64,000 nt of DNA from Caldilineaceae bacterium (GTDB lineage: Bacteria > Chloroflexota > Anaerolineae > Caldilineales > Caldilineaceae): NCBI GenBank assembly GCA_020845455.1, contig JADLFO010000326.1, positions 1 to 64,000 on the forward strand, given 5' to 3'. The translations under genes were made by a program, and so were the position numbers. Positions 1 through 8,802 of the stretch are shown piece after piece. Position 1 is the stretch's first letter; each line of letters starts with the position of its first letter. Below the pieces are notes generated by a model that searched no databases, had not been told where the DNA came from, and was given only the letters and a program-made list of their open reading frames with translations.

Positions 1-42
1 ACCCCAGGCCGCATGTGACTGATCTGGGCCGGCGTCCGGACC

Positions 43-2910
43 TCAGTCGTGTTCACCTGCCGGCGATGCCATCATCAAGCCGCTGCTCAACAATTCTATA
101 GAAATCTGTGCCAGACGCGCATTTCCTTCGCGGCCTCGGATGATCAATTCGTGTTCACCTTGATCGAGACGGAAGATCTGTTGTATGCCCTCTTCCCGCC
201 AAGAAACCGCCCTTTCTTCGAATCCCTTGGTGGGCGGAATGTCCCATATCATCGTTGGGTCCGGCTCGGCGTCAATGTTGACAAAGAAGGAGTTCGATCC
301 GTCGTTGGGCGCATCTACCAGCGCTGTCACCAGGTAGTCTCCTGGCTCAGGCAGATAAAAGCGGTAGGATGCTTTTCCGCCATCGCCAGGGGACAACGTT
401 TCAGTGGTCTGCATCAGGCTGTCTTTGCTGGTTTTGAATGGAGGTTCGATTGCGCCCTGGTCGACCGCCCAAGCGAACGTCGTGACTGTGGAAGAAAAGG
501 TGATGGAGTCGCCCAACCGGACAAAAGGATGGGGCGTGCCGTTGACAGCTAGGGAATCCACGTCGGGGGCGTAGAGTGTGATCATCGTATTCGTTTTGCC
601 CTGAACCTCGACAGATAGCGCCTGTCCGGTGTAGACAGCCTCGATGAGGGACTCGGGGTCGTCTGTGGTGACCCAGGTGATGCCGGTTGTCCGTTCGAGT
701 AGAGATCGGCCCCTGTACATGAACAGTCTCTGCGGATCATTGTCTGCACGGCGCGAGACGACCGCTGCCAGACCATCATATGTGTAAGCTCCGGCGACGC
801 TCGACGACGCCGTGTCGTGATGGCGGATCACGATATCGTCGCGGCCCTGGCCTTTGCCCTCCCATTGCACTGTTACGAGGGTAGCCTCGTCTGTGTCATC
901 GTCCAGTGTGATAATGGGTCTAGCATCCCAGCCGTTCTTATCCGTGGGATACAGCAGGTTTACAAAACGGACGGCAGCCACAGGCGCTGCTGGGCGCATG
1001 CGCACATAGGGGCGACCATCGTCGCCGATAGAGGTCAGGAAGGCCTGTGGAGAGGCTACGCCGACCCCCAGAATCTGGCCGTCGCCTACATCTCCGCGCA
1101 ACCAGTTGCCGTCTATCGATGCGTCTGCGCCAAAATGTACGATCCATTCGTATTCGTGCGCCGCATCTGCGGCCACGTCATCCAACATGATGAGATAGTT
1201 CGGGCGCACGAAGAGCACATAGCGAGTGATATTTTCAATACCGACAGTGTTCCGGTAGCGCCCGGTCGTGTCGGCGACGACAAGGTTAAAGCGAGACGTG
1301 TTGGCGGTTGCTGCCAGGGAACCGGTAGACCCTTGAACGTCGCTGGGGTCGCGCCAATCCTGTGGGCGATATTGGCCTTGACCATCGATCAAGAGCGTGT
1401 TATGGAGGGCAGTTTCATACCGGTCATATCCGGTAGATTCAGGCGCCAACCACTGCCCGGCGCGCCAGATGTAGAAGCCGTTGTTGTCGTCATGCTCGTG
1501 GCCGATGTTAAACTCGCACCCTAGCGCCGTGCAGTTCCAAGGGGGAAGTTGCCGTGTAAACGTGTCGAAGGCATAGCGCCCGCCATAGGTTCCGCTTTTG
1601 AGGCCAAAGACCAGATCCTCTGATCCCCATCCGGTACGCCAGAGTACTGCACCTAGATCGGAAAAGGTGCGCGCCATCACCCTGTCGGTGGGGATGAGCA
1701 CCGGAATCTGGGGATCGAAGTAGAGAAATTCGAATACATACCAGGGCATCGTCTGTCGATCTGCGCGGCGGCCCATGGCCGCCGTGATCTGCTGCGCTGT
1801 CCATTCGGCATAGCCATCTTGATACTCGCTTGCGACAAAGCGCAGCAGGCTTTGCGGCCCATAGTCATTGTTCCAGGAGGTTTCAAAATTACCATAGGGT
1901 AAGGCGAACTCAGAACTGCCGGGCAGTAGATTCCAGAGACGCCAATCGCTATATTGGCGCAAATAATCGTGTGGGAAAATATCGACACCCCGGATGTCTC
2001 GTAGATTAACGAGAAAAGGCAGCATCATCGTCAGGGCATAGTTCTGGTACGGGATACCTTCATGCCAAGTGCCGTCACCGATCCCATCGAGCAATTGCTG
2101 GGATTTGGTCATATTGTTCTGTGCATGGGCAATCCAATCGGGCGCCCGGCTATCTTCTCCGAGCAGGGCTAATCCGACGAGCCCTAGCGCGCTGGTGTTG
2201 GTTGAGTAATGGTTCTGAATGTAGGAGTTGCGCCACCAGTTTTGCCAACGCTCGTCATTGTATTGGAGCGCGCCGGCCGCATACATGTCTGACGCCCGGT
2301 CTGCCAGACTCTCCCGCACAAGTCGCCGTTCGGGTTCACTCAGCAGCGGGTGTAGCCAATCATAGGCGAGCGCATTGCCCATCAGCATATGGGCAAGCCC
2401 CAGGTCGCGGCGGTCGTTCTTATCCCACTGGGGCCAGGTTGCATAGGCCAGCAGATATTGTTTGGCAGCCGTACAAATAGCCGGCTCTGCGCTGACTACA
2501 CAGGTAAACGCGGGCACGATGAGTTGGTTGCCGGCCAGCCGGAACGTTTCGAGGTCGTTCTCTGAGGGCGTTGACAGGGGCGGCGACGTTTTTACTAACT
2601 CAGTCGCGTAGGTGTAGATCGGCTGCCAGATCGCTGCATGCGTTGTATCTGCCTTCTGCTGCAAATATGGAATATCCTCCGCTTCGAAAAAGAGACGAGG
2701 ATGACCTAACTCGTCTCTTGTGAGGATCGGTAGGCTCGCTTGCTTCCCTTGGGCCGAACCGGGGCTGGCTTGGGGAATGGTTAGCCCCAGCAGGATGAGC
2801 GTCACGATCAAATGCGCCGTTTTACGCTGAAGAAACGTTTTGCGGTGAAAGAACTGTAGTTTGGCGTACGCTGTGTCTAGCGGCATGATGAAGTGTGTAT
2901 ACCGGCCCAC
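43..2910 (-). CDS. Secreted heparinase II/III-like polysaccharide lyase
   Basis: A protein of 955 residues with a hydrophobic N-terminal segment (about residues 33-50, ending near PGSAQG) that reads as a signal peptide, so it probably acts outside the cytoplasm. The first half is rich in helices, as expected for the alpha/alpha toroid of heparinase-like lyases. Around residue 470 there is a GHEHDDNNGFYI motif, followed by HNTLLIDGQGQ; both are typical of the heparinase II/III-like beta-sandwich region that carries catalytic His/Tyr residues. The last ~110 residues look like a separate carbohydrate-binding beta-sandwich. It is the last gene of the exopolysaccharide operon, so it may trim or release the operon's polymer, which could contain uronic acids given the AlgD-like enzyme upstream. 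The substrate is not known from sequence. The exact start is uncertain because in-frame ATGs follow closely. Confidence 0.75.
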   Translation of the reverse strand: MGRYTHFIMPLDTAYAKLQFFHRKTFLQRKTAHLIVTLILLGLTIPQASPGSAQGKQASLPILTRDELGHPRLFFEAEDIPYLQQKADTTHAAIWQPIYTYATELVKTSPPLSTPSENDLETFRLAGNQLIVPAFTCVVSAEPAICTAAKQYLLAYATWPQWDKNDRRDLGLAHMLMGNALAYDWLHPLLSEPERRLVRESLADRASDMYAAGALQYNDERWQNWWRNSYIQNHYSTNTSALGLVGLALLGEDSRAPDWIAHAQNNMTKSQQLLDGIGDGTWHEGIPYQNYALTMMLPFLVNLRDIRGVDIFPHDYLRQYSDWRLWNLLPGSSEFALPYGNFETSWNNDYGPQSLLRFVASEYQDGYAEWTAQQITAAMGRRADRQTMPWYVFEFLYFDPQIPVLIPTDRVMARTFSDLGAVLWRTGWGSEDLVFGLKSGTYGGRYAFDTFTRQLPPWNCTALGCEFNIGHEHDDNNGFYIWRAGQWLAPESTGYDRYETALHNTLLIDGQGQYRPQDWRDPSDVQGSTGSLAATANTSRFNLVVADTTGRYRNTVGIENITRYVLFVRPNYLIMLDDVAADAAHEYEWIVHFGADASIDGNWLRGDVGDGQILGVGVASPQAFLTSIGDDGRPYVRMRPAAPVAAVRFVNLLYPTDKNGWDARPIITLDDDTDEATLVTVQWEGKGQGRDDIVIRHHDTASSSVAGAYTYDGLAAVVSRRADNDPQRLFMYRGRSLLERTTGITWVTTDDPESLIEAVYTGQALSVEVQGKTNTMITLYAPDVDSLAVNGTPHPFVRLGDSITFSSTVTTFAWAVDQGAIEPPFKTSKDSLMQTTETLSPGDGGKASYRFYLPEPGDYLVTALVDAPNDGSNSFFVNIDAEPDPTMIWDIPPTKGFEERAVSWREEGIQQIFRLDQGEHELIIRGREGNARLAQISIELLSSGLMMASPAGEHD

Positions 2911-2988
2911 GGATCCCGCCCTCTTGGTGGCTAAGCACGGATGTACCAGAGGGGGATGCGGCTGCTATACAGCGTACTACATAAAGAA

Positions 2989-4086
2989 CTATACAAAAAA
3001 ACGGTAGAGGAGTTCCCCCGCCCTTTCGGTAACGATGTCGGGGACGGTTGGGTCTGTGAAAAGCGCCGTTAAGGTCGGCAAGAGGTCCGGAGGAAGCTGT
3101 GACCGGTTGATAGAGATCTCCGGTCTATACTCTAAGAATGAGATCGTCTTTTCCTCCCCCCCAAATTTGCGTTTAAAGGCTATCAGCCCCTGCTGATCCC
3201 AGTCGCTGAGTCCGAAATCGAAATAGCGGTCTCCAGACTGCTGGGCATCTTGGATGGCTGTCCACAGCAACAGATCGTTTGGACGTAGGGATAGAAACTC
3301 TGGTTTGGAGGCGCCAAACTTATACACGGATTTACCCTGCCGGCGCAAGAAGATGGCGCCGCTGATCATCTGTCCTTGGTGGTGGATGGTCATCAGCGTG
3401 CCATGGCCTGGCTCAATAAAATGCTGCCAGATATGCTCGAAGAAGCGGTAGGGTTGTGCAAGTAGACGGTATTTCTGCTTGCGCAACCCGAGGTGCATCT
3501 CAAAGAACTCGCGCAGCAGCGCCGGGTCTGTGGCGCGACGCACTGTCAATCCGGCGCGTTGGGCTTTTTGCACGGCGCGCCGGCACTCCGGGGCGAGCTG
3601 CCGCCAAAGGCTATCTGGGCCGGGCGTGAGATCCAGCCCATGCCATTTTGCCCGGTTGAAGAGTATAAATCGTGGGTCATGAAGAGGGACTTCGTTGTGC
3701 AGGCAGCGGAAGCGGATGGGCAAGGCTTGCTCTAATAGCGGATGGAGCAGCAGTTCCCACTGTTCCGGCGTGGCGACGAGCGGGTCATAGTAGTCTGAGA
3801 ATGGGAAGACAACCAGCCGTTTTCCGCGTAGGTCAGAGATGTTGCAGACGGGGAAGCCGGCGATAGGGCGGCTGCAAGCGTCGAGCAGCAGATAGGCCTT
3901 CACCTCGAAGCTGTAGGTCTCTGCGACGACCCGTATCCATTCGGGCGAGTGAAAGACGCTGCTCTCCTGCGCATCCACGAACGATTTCCAGAGAGGATCA
4001 GCGCATGGATCAATACAGCAGATGTTCGTGCCCATTCTGCAAAGACCTGTGTCGTTCGGCAATGTAGTCCTTAGGTTGGCGTTCAA
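2989..4086 (-). CDS. FemAB/GNAT-like acyltransferase (EPS cluster)
   Basis: This 365-residue protein has the layout of the FemAB-like double-GNAT proteins found in exopolysaccharide and PEP-CTERM/exosortase loci. An N-terminal segment reads SSVFHSPEWIRVVAETY. The central part (LTPGPDSLWRQLAPECRR, then RKQKYRLLAQPYRFFEHIW) and the C-terminal part (YKFGASKPEFLSLRPNDLLL and YFDFGLSDWDQQGLIAFKRK) match the acetyltransferase fold of that group. The ATG start overlaps the stop of the upstream glycosyltransferase by 4 bp, which supports translational coupling and this start. The likely role is acyl or aminoacyl transfer onto a sugar or lipid-linked intermediate, but the acceptor cannot be told from sequence. 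The rather Cys-rich N-terminus (NICCIDPCADP) is unusual. Confidence 0.7.
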   Translation of the reverse strand: MNANLRTTLPNDTGLCRMGTNICCIDPCADPLWKSFVDAQESSVFHSPEWIRVVAETYSFEVKAYLLLDACSRPIAGFPVCNISDLRGKRLVVFPFSDYYDPLVATPEQWELLLHPLLEQALPIRFRCLHNEVPLHDPRFILFNRAKWHGLDLTPGPDSLWRQLAPECRRAVQKAQRAGLTVRRATDPALLREFFEMHLGLRKQKYRLLAQPYRFFEHIWQHFIEPGHGTLMTIHHQGQMISGAIFLRRQGKSVYKFGASKPEFLSLRPNDLLLWTAIQDAQQSGDRYFDFGLSDWDQQGLIAFKRKFGGEEKTISFLEYRPEISINRSQLPPDLLPTLTALFTDPTVPDIVTERAGELLYRFFV

Positions 4087-5288
4087 TGGGGCAGTCCTAT
4101 TACCTTTTCGTAGGCGCTTAAGAGATTGGGTATGGCGTGATGCCAGGCTAACTCTGTAATCACTCGCCGTCGCCCAAACTGTCCCATTGTCTCGCGGCGG
4201 CAGGGCGCGTCCATCAACTCGACAAGTTTCCTAGCGAAGTCTAGTTCGTCGTTTGGCCGAGCATAGAGGCAGGCTTCCTGTGCAGATGCCCGGTGTTCCG
4301 TCAGATCAAAAGCTACAATTGGCTTGCCCAGCGCCATATATTCTGTCATCTTGATCATGGTGCTGCGATCTGTAAAGGAGTTCTTGGGATCGGGGTCTAC
4401 GCAGATGTCGGCGGTAGAAAGATAGCGCAGCAGGTCTTGATCAGACACCCAGCCTGTGAACCAGACATAGGGCGTTAGTTCTAGAGCTACGGCCTGCGCT
4501 TTGAGGTCGGCCCAGGCGTTGCCCACGCCGATGATCACACAGTAGAAGTCGGTACGGCCCAGGTCAAACACGACATGGTGGAGGGCGCGTAGCAGATAAT
4601 CGACGCCGTCGTGCCGGCCCATGTCACCCACATAGCCGATAATCGTATTGGCTTTGTCTTGCAGCGCGGCGTCCGGCTCTACCAACCGGGTGCGTGTAAG
4701 ATTCGGCCCATTGCGAACGACGGTAATTTGCGCTTCGGAGATATTGCCCCGCTCCATTTCCAATCGCTTGTACGATTGGTTGGTCGCGATGATGTGATCT
4801 GCTTGCCGGAGTGAGAGCCGCTCGAAAAAGCGCAGAATGTGGTAGATAAACCGGTGACCGTTGTCGCCATAGAGCGCCAGATACATGTCTGGCGCCAAAT
4901 CGTGATGGTCGTAGATGAATTTCTTGCCGAAGAGTCTGTAAAACATGGTTATGGCGACGAAAAAGTCCGGCGGGTTGTGCGTGTGGATCACGTCAAAGCC
5001 ATGTCTCAAGAGCACAAGGAGCGAGAGCACGAACGCTGCGGCCATCGAGTAGCCATACTCGACCATATAGCCGGCAAACCCATCTAGGGAGGGGGGCGCT
5101 GGATAGCGATAGGCGTGTACGCCCTGGTAGAGTTCGTACCAGAGCTGCGGGGGCTTTCGTTGGCTGATGACCGTCACCTGGTATCCGGCCTCAGTTAGGG
5201 CCAATGCTTCGCGCCGTACCCGCCCATCATTGGGAAAGGGATAGTTTTCCAGCAGCATCAGCACGCGTTTAGGAGCAGTTGGCTTCAT
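4083..5288 (-). CDS. Glycosyltransferase family 4
   Basis: A 401-residue GT-B fold glycosyltransferase. The N-terminal domain starts KRVLMLLENYPFPNDGRVRR, typical of GT4 proteins, and carries IHTHNPPDFFVA. The C-terminal nucleotide-sugar domain includes IGYVGDMGRHDGVDYLLRAL and VCVDPDPKNSFTDRSTMIK, where this subfamily replaces the usual E-x7-E with a Met-Lys-x-x-Glu version (MIKMTEYMALGKPIVAFDL). It would transfer a sugar from an activated nucleotide donor to the growing undecaprenyl-linked repeat unit at the inner face of the membrane. It sits between the deacetylase and the FemAB-like gene in the same operon. Donor and linkage are unknown. Confidence 0.88.
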   Translation of the reverse strand: MKPTAPKRVLMLLENYPFPNDGRVRREALALTEAGYQVTVISQRKPPQLWYELYQGVHAYRYPAPPSLDGFAGYMVEYGYSMAAAFVLSLLVLLRHGFDVIHTHNPPDFFVAITMFYRLFGKKFIYDHHDLAPDMYLALYGDNGHRFIYHILRFFERLSLRQADHIIATNQSYKRLEMERGNISEAQITVVRNGPNLTRTRLVEPDAALQDKANTIIGYVGDMGRHDGVDYLLRALHHVVFDLGRTDFYCVIIGVGNAWADLKAQAVALELTPYVWFTGWVSDQDLLRYLSTADICVDPDPKNSFTDRSTMIKMTEYMALGKPIVAFDLTEHRASAQEACLYARPNDELDFARKLVELMDAPCRRETMGQFGRRRVITELAWHHAIPNLLSAYEKVIGLPH

Positions 5289-5318
5289 CGATCTTTCGCT
5301 TCTTCACTAGTGAACAGT

Positions 5319-6359
5319 TCATGCAACGCTGAAATCCATTTGATAGCGCGATTCATCCTCATGTTCTACAAATATCCGGGGGAATATCGAGACAGCGGGA
5401 ACCATGCTCGGTTGGATGGGTCCCGAAGTTCGCTTGATATCGAACGCGGCCGGCGTCTTGGCGTGATTTAACCCGGTACGATAAGAGTAGGCTAACTTGT
5501 ACCCTGCAGACTCTGCGAGCCGCTGTGTCTCCTTTGTAAAATGGCGCGTTCCGCCTACGGGGTAGGCGATTGCGCGCACCGGCTTCGCTATATGTGTTTC
5601 GAGAATGGCCTTTGAGGTCGCCAGTTCATCTTGTTGCGCATCCGTATCGAGTGTTGCCAATACACGGTGGGTGTGTGTATGGGAACCGATGGTAATGACA
5701 CCCTGTGAAACCACCCTGATCTGATCCCAGGTCATGAGTTGGCTATCCTGTAAGGCGTGGGGTGGCAGGTCGACGGCGCACGCCTCCGCCAACCGGGTCA
5801 CTAGGTCGTGCGTAGTCTCCTGTTTTTGCAACTTCATTTTCTGCGCCATGAACCGGATGATCTCCTGGCGGTGATTTTGTAGTGGCAGAGTTGCCCCTTC
5901 AAACGTGATGGTCTGCCGCGTGCTGCGTTTGACCAGATAGGCGATAATGTCCCACCAACCAAGTTGGCGAGAGGAAATCAGGTGGGTCGAGATAAAGAAC
6001 GTTGCGGGGATATCGAGTGCTTCTAAGACCGGGTAGGCCAAGGTGAAATTGTCGCGATAGCCGTCGTCAAAGGTGATCAGGACGCAGCGCCGGAACGAGC
6101 GATGTTTGGCTTGTATCAAGTCAAGCAATTCGTCTTCGGAGAGTACCCTTCGATATTTCTTAAGCCATTCGAGTTGGGCAGCGAAGTCTGACACAGTTGG
6201 CCCATAGACGCTTTCGTCAAATGGGGTCGTAAAGCCGGGATCGTCAGGTCGAATACGATGGTAGTTGAAGACGATCAGGGTATTGCCGGCGAGTGGCGCA
6301 AGCAGGGTCAACAGCCGAGCACTGGACAGGAATTGGATAAGCCGTTGTTTTTTTTGCAT
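5319..6359 (-). CDS. Polysaccharide deacetylase (NodB homology)
   Basis: A 346-residue carbohydrate esterase family 4 protein. The NodB domain shows motif 1 as VLITFDDGYRDNF near residue 93 (the two catalytic/metal Asp residues), then IPATFFISTHLI, and the metal-binding SHTHTHRVL near residue 227. A late RAIAYPVGGTRHF segment corresponds to the domain's closing motif. The family removes N- or O-acetyl groups from sugars. In XrtA-type EPS loci this kind of deacetylase lies near FemAB-like genes, as here. No convincing signal peptide is seen, so it may act on lipid-linked intermediates in the cytoplasm, or be membrane-associated by its hydrophobic N-terminus (FLSSARLLTLLAPLAGNTLI). Confidence 0.87.
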   Translation of the reverse strand: MQKKQRLIQFLSSARLLTLLAPLAGNTLIVFNYHRIRPDDPGFTTPFDESVYGPTVSDFAAQLEWLKKYRRVLSEDELLDLIQAKHRSFRRCVLITFDDGYRDNFTLAYPVLEALDIPATFFISTHLISSRQLGWWDIIAYLVKRSTRQTITFEGATLPLQNHRQEIIRFMAQKMKLQKQETTHDLVTRLAEACAVDLPPHALQDSQLMTWDQIRVVSQGVITIGSHTHTHRVLATLDTDAQQDELATSKAILETHIAKPVRAIAYPVGGTRHFTKETQRLAESAGYKLAYSYRTGLNHAKTPAAFDIKRTSGPIQPSMVPAVSIFPRIFVEHEDESRYQMDFSVA

Positions 6360-6369
6360 GGGCAGCCTT

Positions 6370-7473
6370 CTAGCGGCGCAACGATTGGAGACTCTGCTTC
6401 AGCGCTTTGAGACCCGTTTCCAACTGGAACTGGAGCCTTGGCTTTTGTACTTTCGCCCAGATCAGCCGCTGTTGGTGGGTACACAACCGTTGCTTATACG
6501 CTGCATCGCTGCCCATGAAATCAAAGTGGGTGAGGCCGAGCGCCGCACAATATTTGATCGCTTCGACTAGGCTGACATATCCCGGCGTAAGACGGTTGTC
6601 CATCTCAAAGTGAAACCCGCTTTGATAGCTGTAGACTTTGCCGTTGTATACAAAATCGTACAAGCAGCCGATGATGGTATTGCCCACTTTGATGCGCAAC
6701 AACTGGATTTCTCCATACTCAAAGCGTTTGCAGATCAAGGCGCGATGGAATTGCCGCATAAAATTCGATGCAAAGGCGCCTTCCTGGCCCTTGGCCTGCC
6801 ATGCCTTCTGATGCATTGATACCATTTCGTCGAATATCTCAAGCGCCATGTTTGGATTGCATGCCGCTTCAAGCGAGATCGGGCCGCGTGACTCGTATGC
6901 CCTTTGTGAACGTTTGACATGAGCACGCATGTGGCTGCTGAGCAAAGAGAGATAGTTCCCATCTTTTTGCCGAACTAGTTCTAAATCTACATAGGGAGAA
7001 GGTACGTCCCGTTCGATCTGAATTTCGCCCAGTGACGTTGTCTGCTCTAGCATGTTGCCAGGGAATGCGTTTGCATCCAGACCCGGCATCCAGAACTCAT
7101 CCCAGTGATCGGGCAGGAGCGCCAGAAGCTCATGCAGCGAGAACAAGCGGCTACTTGAGTGGAGGATGGCGTTATACTCGATATGCACTCGGTCGACCAG
7201 GGGAATGCCGGTTGCATTGAGAAACATGCCGCGACTGCGGATGGCATTGTGCCGCACGAGCGCGGTCTGTCCGAGAAAAAAGGCCGCCACCGGCTGTTCG
7301 CCTTCGACAAAGACAGCCAGTTGTACGGCCGCATTGGTGGGCAAGAAACTGATCCAGTTTTCGATCCACCCCCACGAGAGGAAGTAAGAAGGAGTGGAAG
7401 ACTGGGCGAGTTTGCCCCAGATTGTCCGGATGCGCTCGAAATCTTGCTTGATGTCCAGCAGCATGAGGTTCAT
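6370..7473 (-). CDS. FemAB/GNAT-like acyltransferase (BcsL/CelD-like)
   Basis: A 367-residue protein with the CelD/BcsL-like acetyltransferase layout (Pfam Acetyltransf_6 type). The N-terminus has TPSYFLSWGWIENWISFLP, and the core has MHQKAWQAKGQEGAFAS and YSYQSGFHFEMDNRLTPGYV followed by THFDFMGSDAAYKQRL, which is the signature end of these folds. Ten bases separate its start from the deacetylase downstream, and it follows the nucleotide-sugar dehydrogenase by nine bases, so it is in the same operon. It is a distant relative of the 2989-4086 product rather than a close duplicate. A role in acylating a sugar of the exopolymer is an inference. Confidence 0.72.
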   Translation of the reverse strand: MNLMLLDIKQDFERIRTIWGKLAQSSTPSYFLSWGWIENWISFLPTNAAVQLAVFVEGEQPVAAFFLGQTALVRHNAIRSRGMFLNATGIPLVDRVHIEYNAILHSSSRLFSLHELLALLPDHWDEFWMPGLDANAFPGNMLEQTTSLGEIQIERDVPSPYVDLELVRQKDGNYLSLLSSHMRAHVKRSQRAYESRGPISLEAACNPNMALEIFDEMVSMHQKAWQAKGQEGAFASNFMRQFHRALICKRFEYGEIQLLRIKVGNTIIGCLYDFVYNGKVYSYQSGFHFEMDNRLTPGYVSLVEAIKYCAALGLTHFDFMGSDAAYKQRLCTHQQRLIWAKVQKPRLQFQLETGLKALKQSLQSLRR

Positions 7474-7482
7474 CCTAAGCTC

Positions 7483-8799
7483 CTACCAACAGATGCCTTC
7501 ATAGCTGCCGTTTGTCGCTCTGTGCGCCTTATTCGCACCGGTAAAGTCGATGAGGATCTGTTCCGGGCGCAGGTGGTGCGATAGATTCCGAAAAGCTTGG
7601 CTGCGGTTCATGACTGCCAACACGTCCGCCTCCTGCAAGACTTCGGCAATGGTGGGTCGCATTAAGGTAGCGATGTGAGGCAATTCTCGTTCCAAGAACG
7701 CCTTGTTTGCACCGATCAGTTGGTCCGGCTTTACCGTTTCGTCATAGATATTGACTTGGTAGCCTCGACCCACCAGCGTTTCTACGAGCAGAACGGTGGG
7801 GCTTTCGCGGACGTCGTCTGTGCCGGGTTTGAAACTTAAACCGAAGACGCCCACCTTCTTGCGCCCTGTCCGCTCAACCATCTCAACACCCCGCCGGATC
7901 TGGTGTTCGTTGCTTGTCAACACGGCCTCCAATAGGGGAAGCGCGAGATCACATTCTTTGGCACGGTGGAGTATGGCGCGCAGATCTTTGGGCAGACAGG
8001 AACCGCCAAAAGCAAATCCCGGTCTGAGATAGGCAGATGAGACATTCAGTTGTCTGTCCTGGACAAAGATTTCCATCAGCTCTTGTCCATCGATGCTGTG
8101 TAGCTTGCAAAAGTTGCCGATCTCATTGGCAAAGGCTACTTTCAAGGCATGGAATGCGTTGCTGGCATATTTGACCATCTCTGCCGTTTCAAGGGTCGAG
8201 TGGGCAATCGGCGCATCGATGGTGTCATAGAGTTGGGCGATCAGCCCCCTGCAGACCAAATCCGTCGCCCCGATTACGATCTGGCTTGGGCGATCGTAGT
8301 CCTGGATGGCGCTGCCCTCGCGCAGAAATTCCGGATTGATGCCGACGCCCAAATCCACGCCTGCGCACCGGCCTGACAGTTGTTCGAGCAGTGGAATGCA
8401 TCGCTTCTGGATAGTGCCGGGCAACACGGTGGAGCGAACTACCACAGCATGGTAGCCTTGTTTGGTAGCCAGGATCGAACCGATCTCGCTGCAGACCTTC
8501 TCGACAAACCGTGTCTCGAGGCTGCCATTGCGCCGGCTGGGTGTGCCTACGCAGATCAGGCTTATCTCGCTGTTGAGCACGGCTGGTTGGCTGTCCGTTG
8601 TGACTTTCAGTCTGCCGGTCGCAACCGCCTCGCCGAGCAGTTCGTCCAACCCCGGCTCTACAATCGGGGAGCGCCCTGTTTCTAGGATGGCTATTTTCTG
8701 CGGGTTAACGTCGACGCCGATGACCTCATGGCCGTCACGCGCCAGGCACGCAGCCGAAACGCAGCCGACGTAGCCAAGCCCGAAGATGCTGATTCGCAT
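7483..8799 (-). CDS. GDP-mannose 6-dehydrogenase (AlgD-like)
   Basis: A 438-residue nucleotide-sugar dehydrogenase that performs two NAD-dependent oxidations of the sugar C6 to a carboxylate. The N-terminal Rossmann motif is FGLGYVGCVSAACLA, the family motif SPIVEPGLDELL follows, then ICVGTPSRRNGSLE, VVVRSTVLPGT and INPEFLREGSAIQDYDRP. The catalytic cysteine lies in GFAFGGSCLPKDLRA near residue 268. This run of motifs is closer to what I recall of AlgD (GDP-mannose to GDP-mannuronate) than to UDP-glucose dehydrogenase, so GDP-mannose is the preferred substrate; a UDP-sugar cannot be excluded. In context it would supply a uronic acid for the exopolymer. Confidence 0.85.
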   Translation of the reverse strand: MRISIFGLGYVGCVSAACLARDGHEVIGVDVNPQKIAILETGRSPIVEPGLDELLGEAVATGRLKVTTDSQPAVLNSEISLICVGTPSRRNGSLETRFVEKVCSEIGSILATKQGYHAVVVRSTVLPGTIQKRCIPLLEQLSGRCAGVDLGVGINPEFLREGSAIQDYDRPSQIVIGATDLVCRGLIAQLYDTIDAPIAHSTLETAEMVKYASNAFHALKVAFANEIGNFCKLHSIDGQELMEIFVQDRQLNVSSAYLRPGFAFGGSCLPKDLRAILHRAKECDLALPLLEAVLTSNEHQIRRGVEMVERTGRKKVGVFGLSFKPGTDDVRESPTVLLVETLVGRGYQVNIYDETVKPDQLIGANKAFLERELPHIATLMRPTIAEVLQEADVLAVMNRSQAFRNLSHHLRPEQILIDFTGANKAHRATNGSYEGICW

Positions 8800-8802
8800 G
8801 GT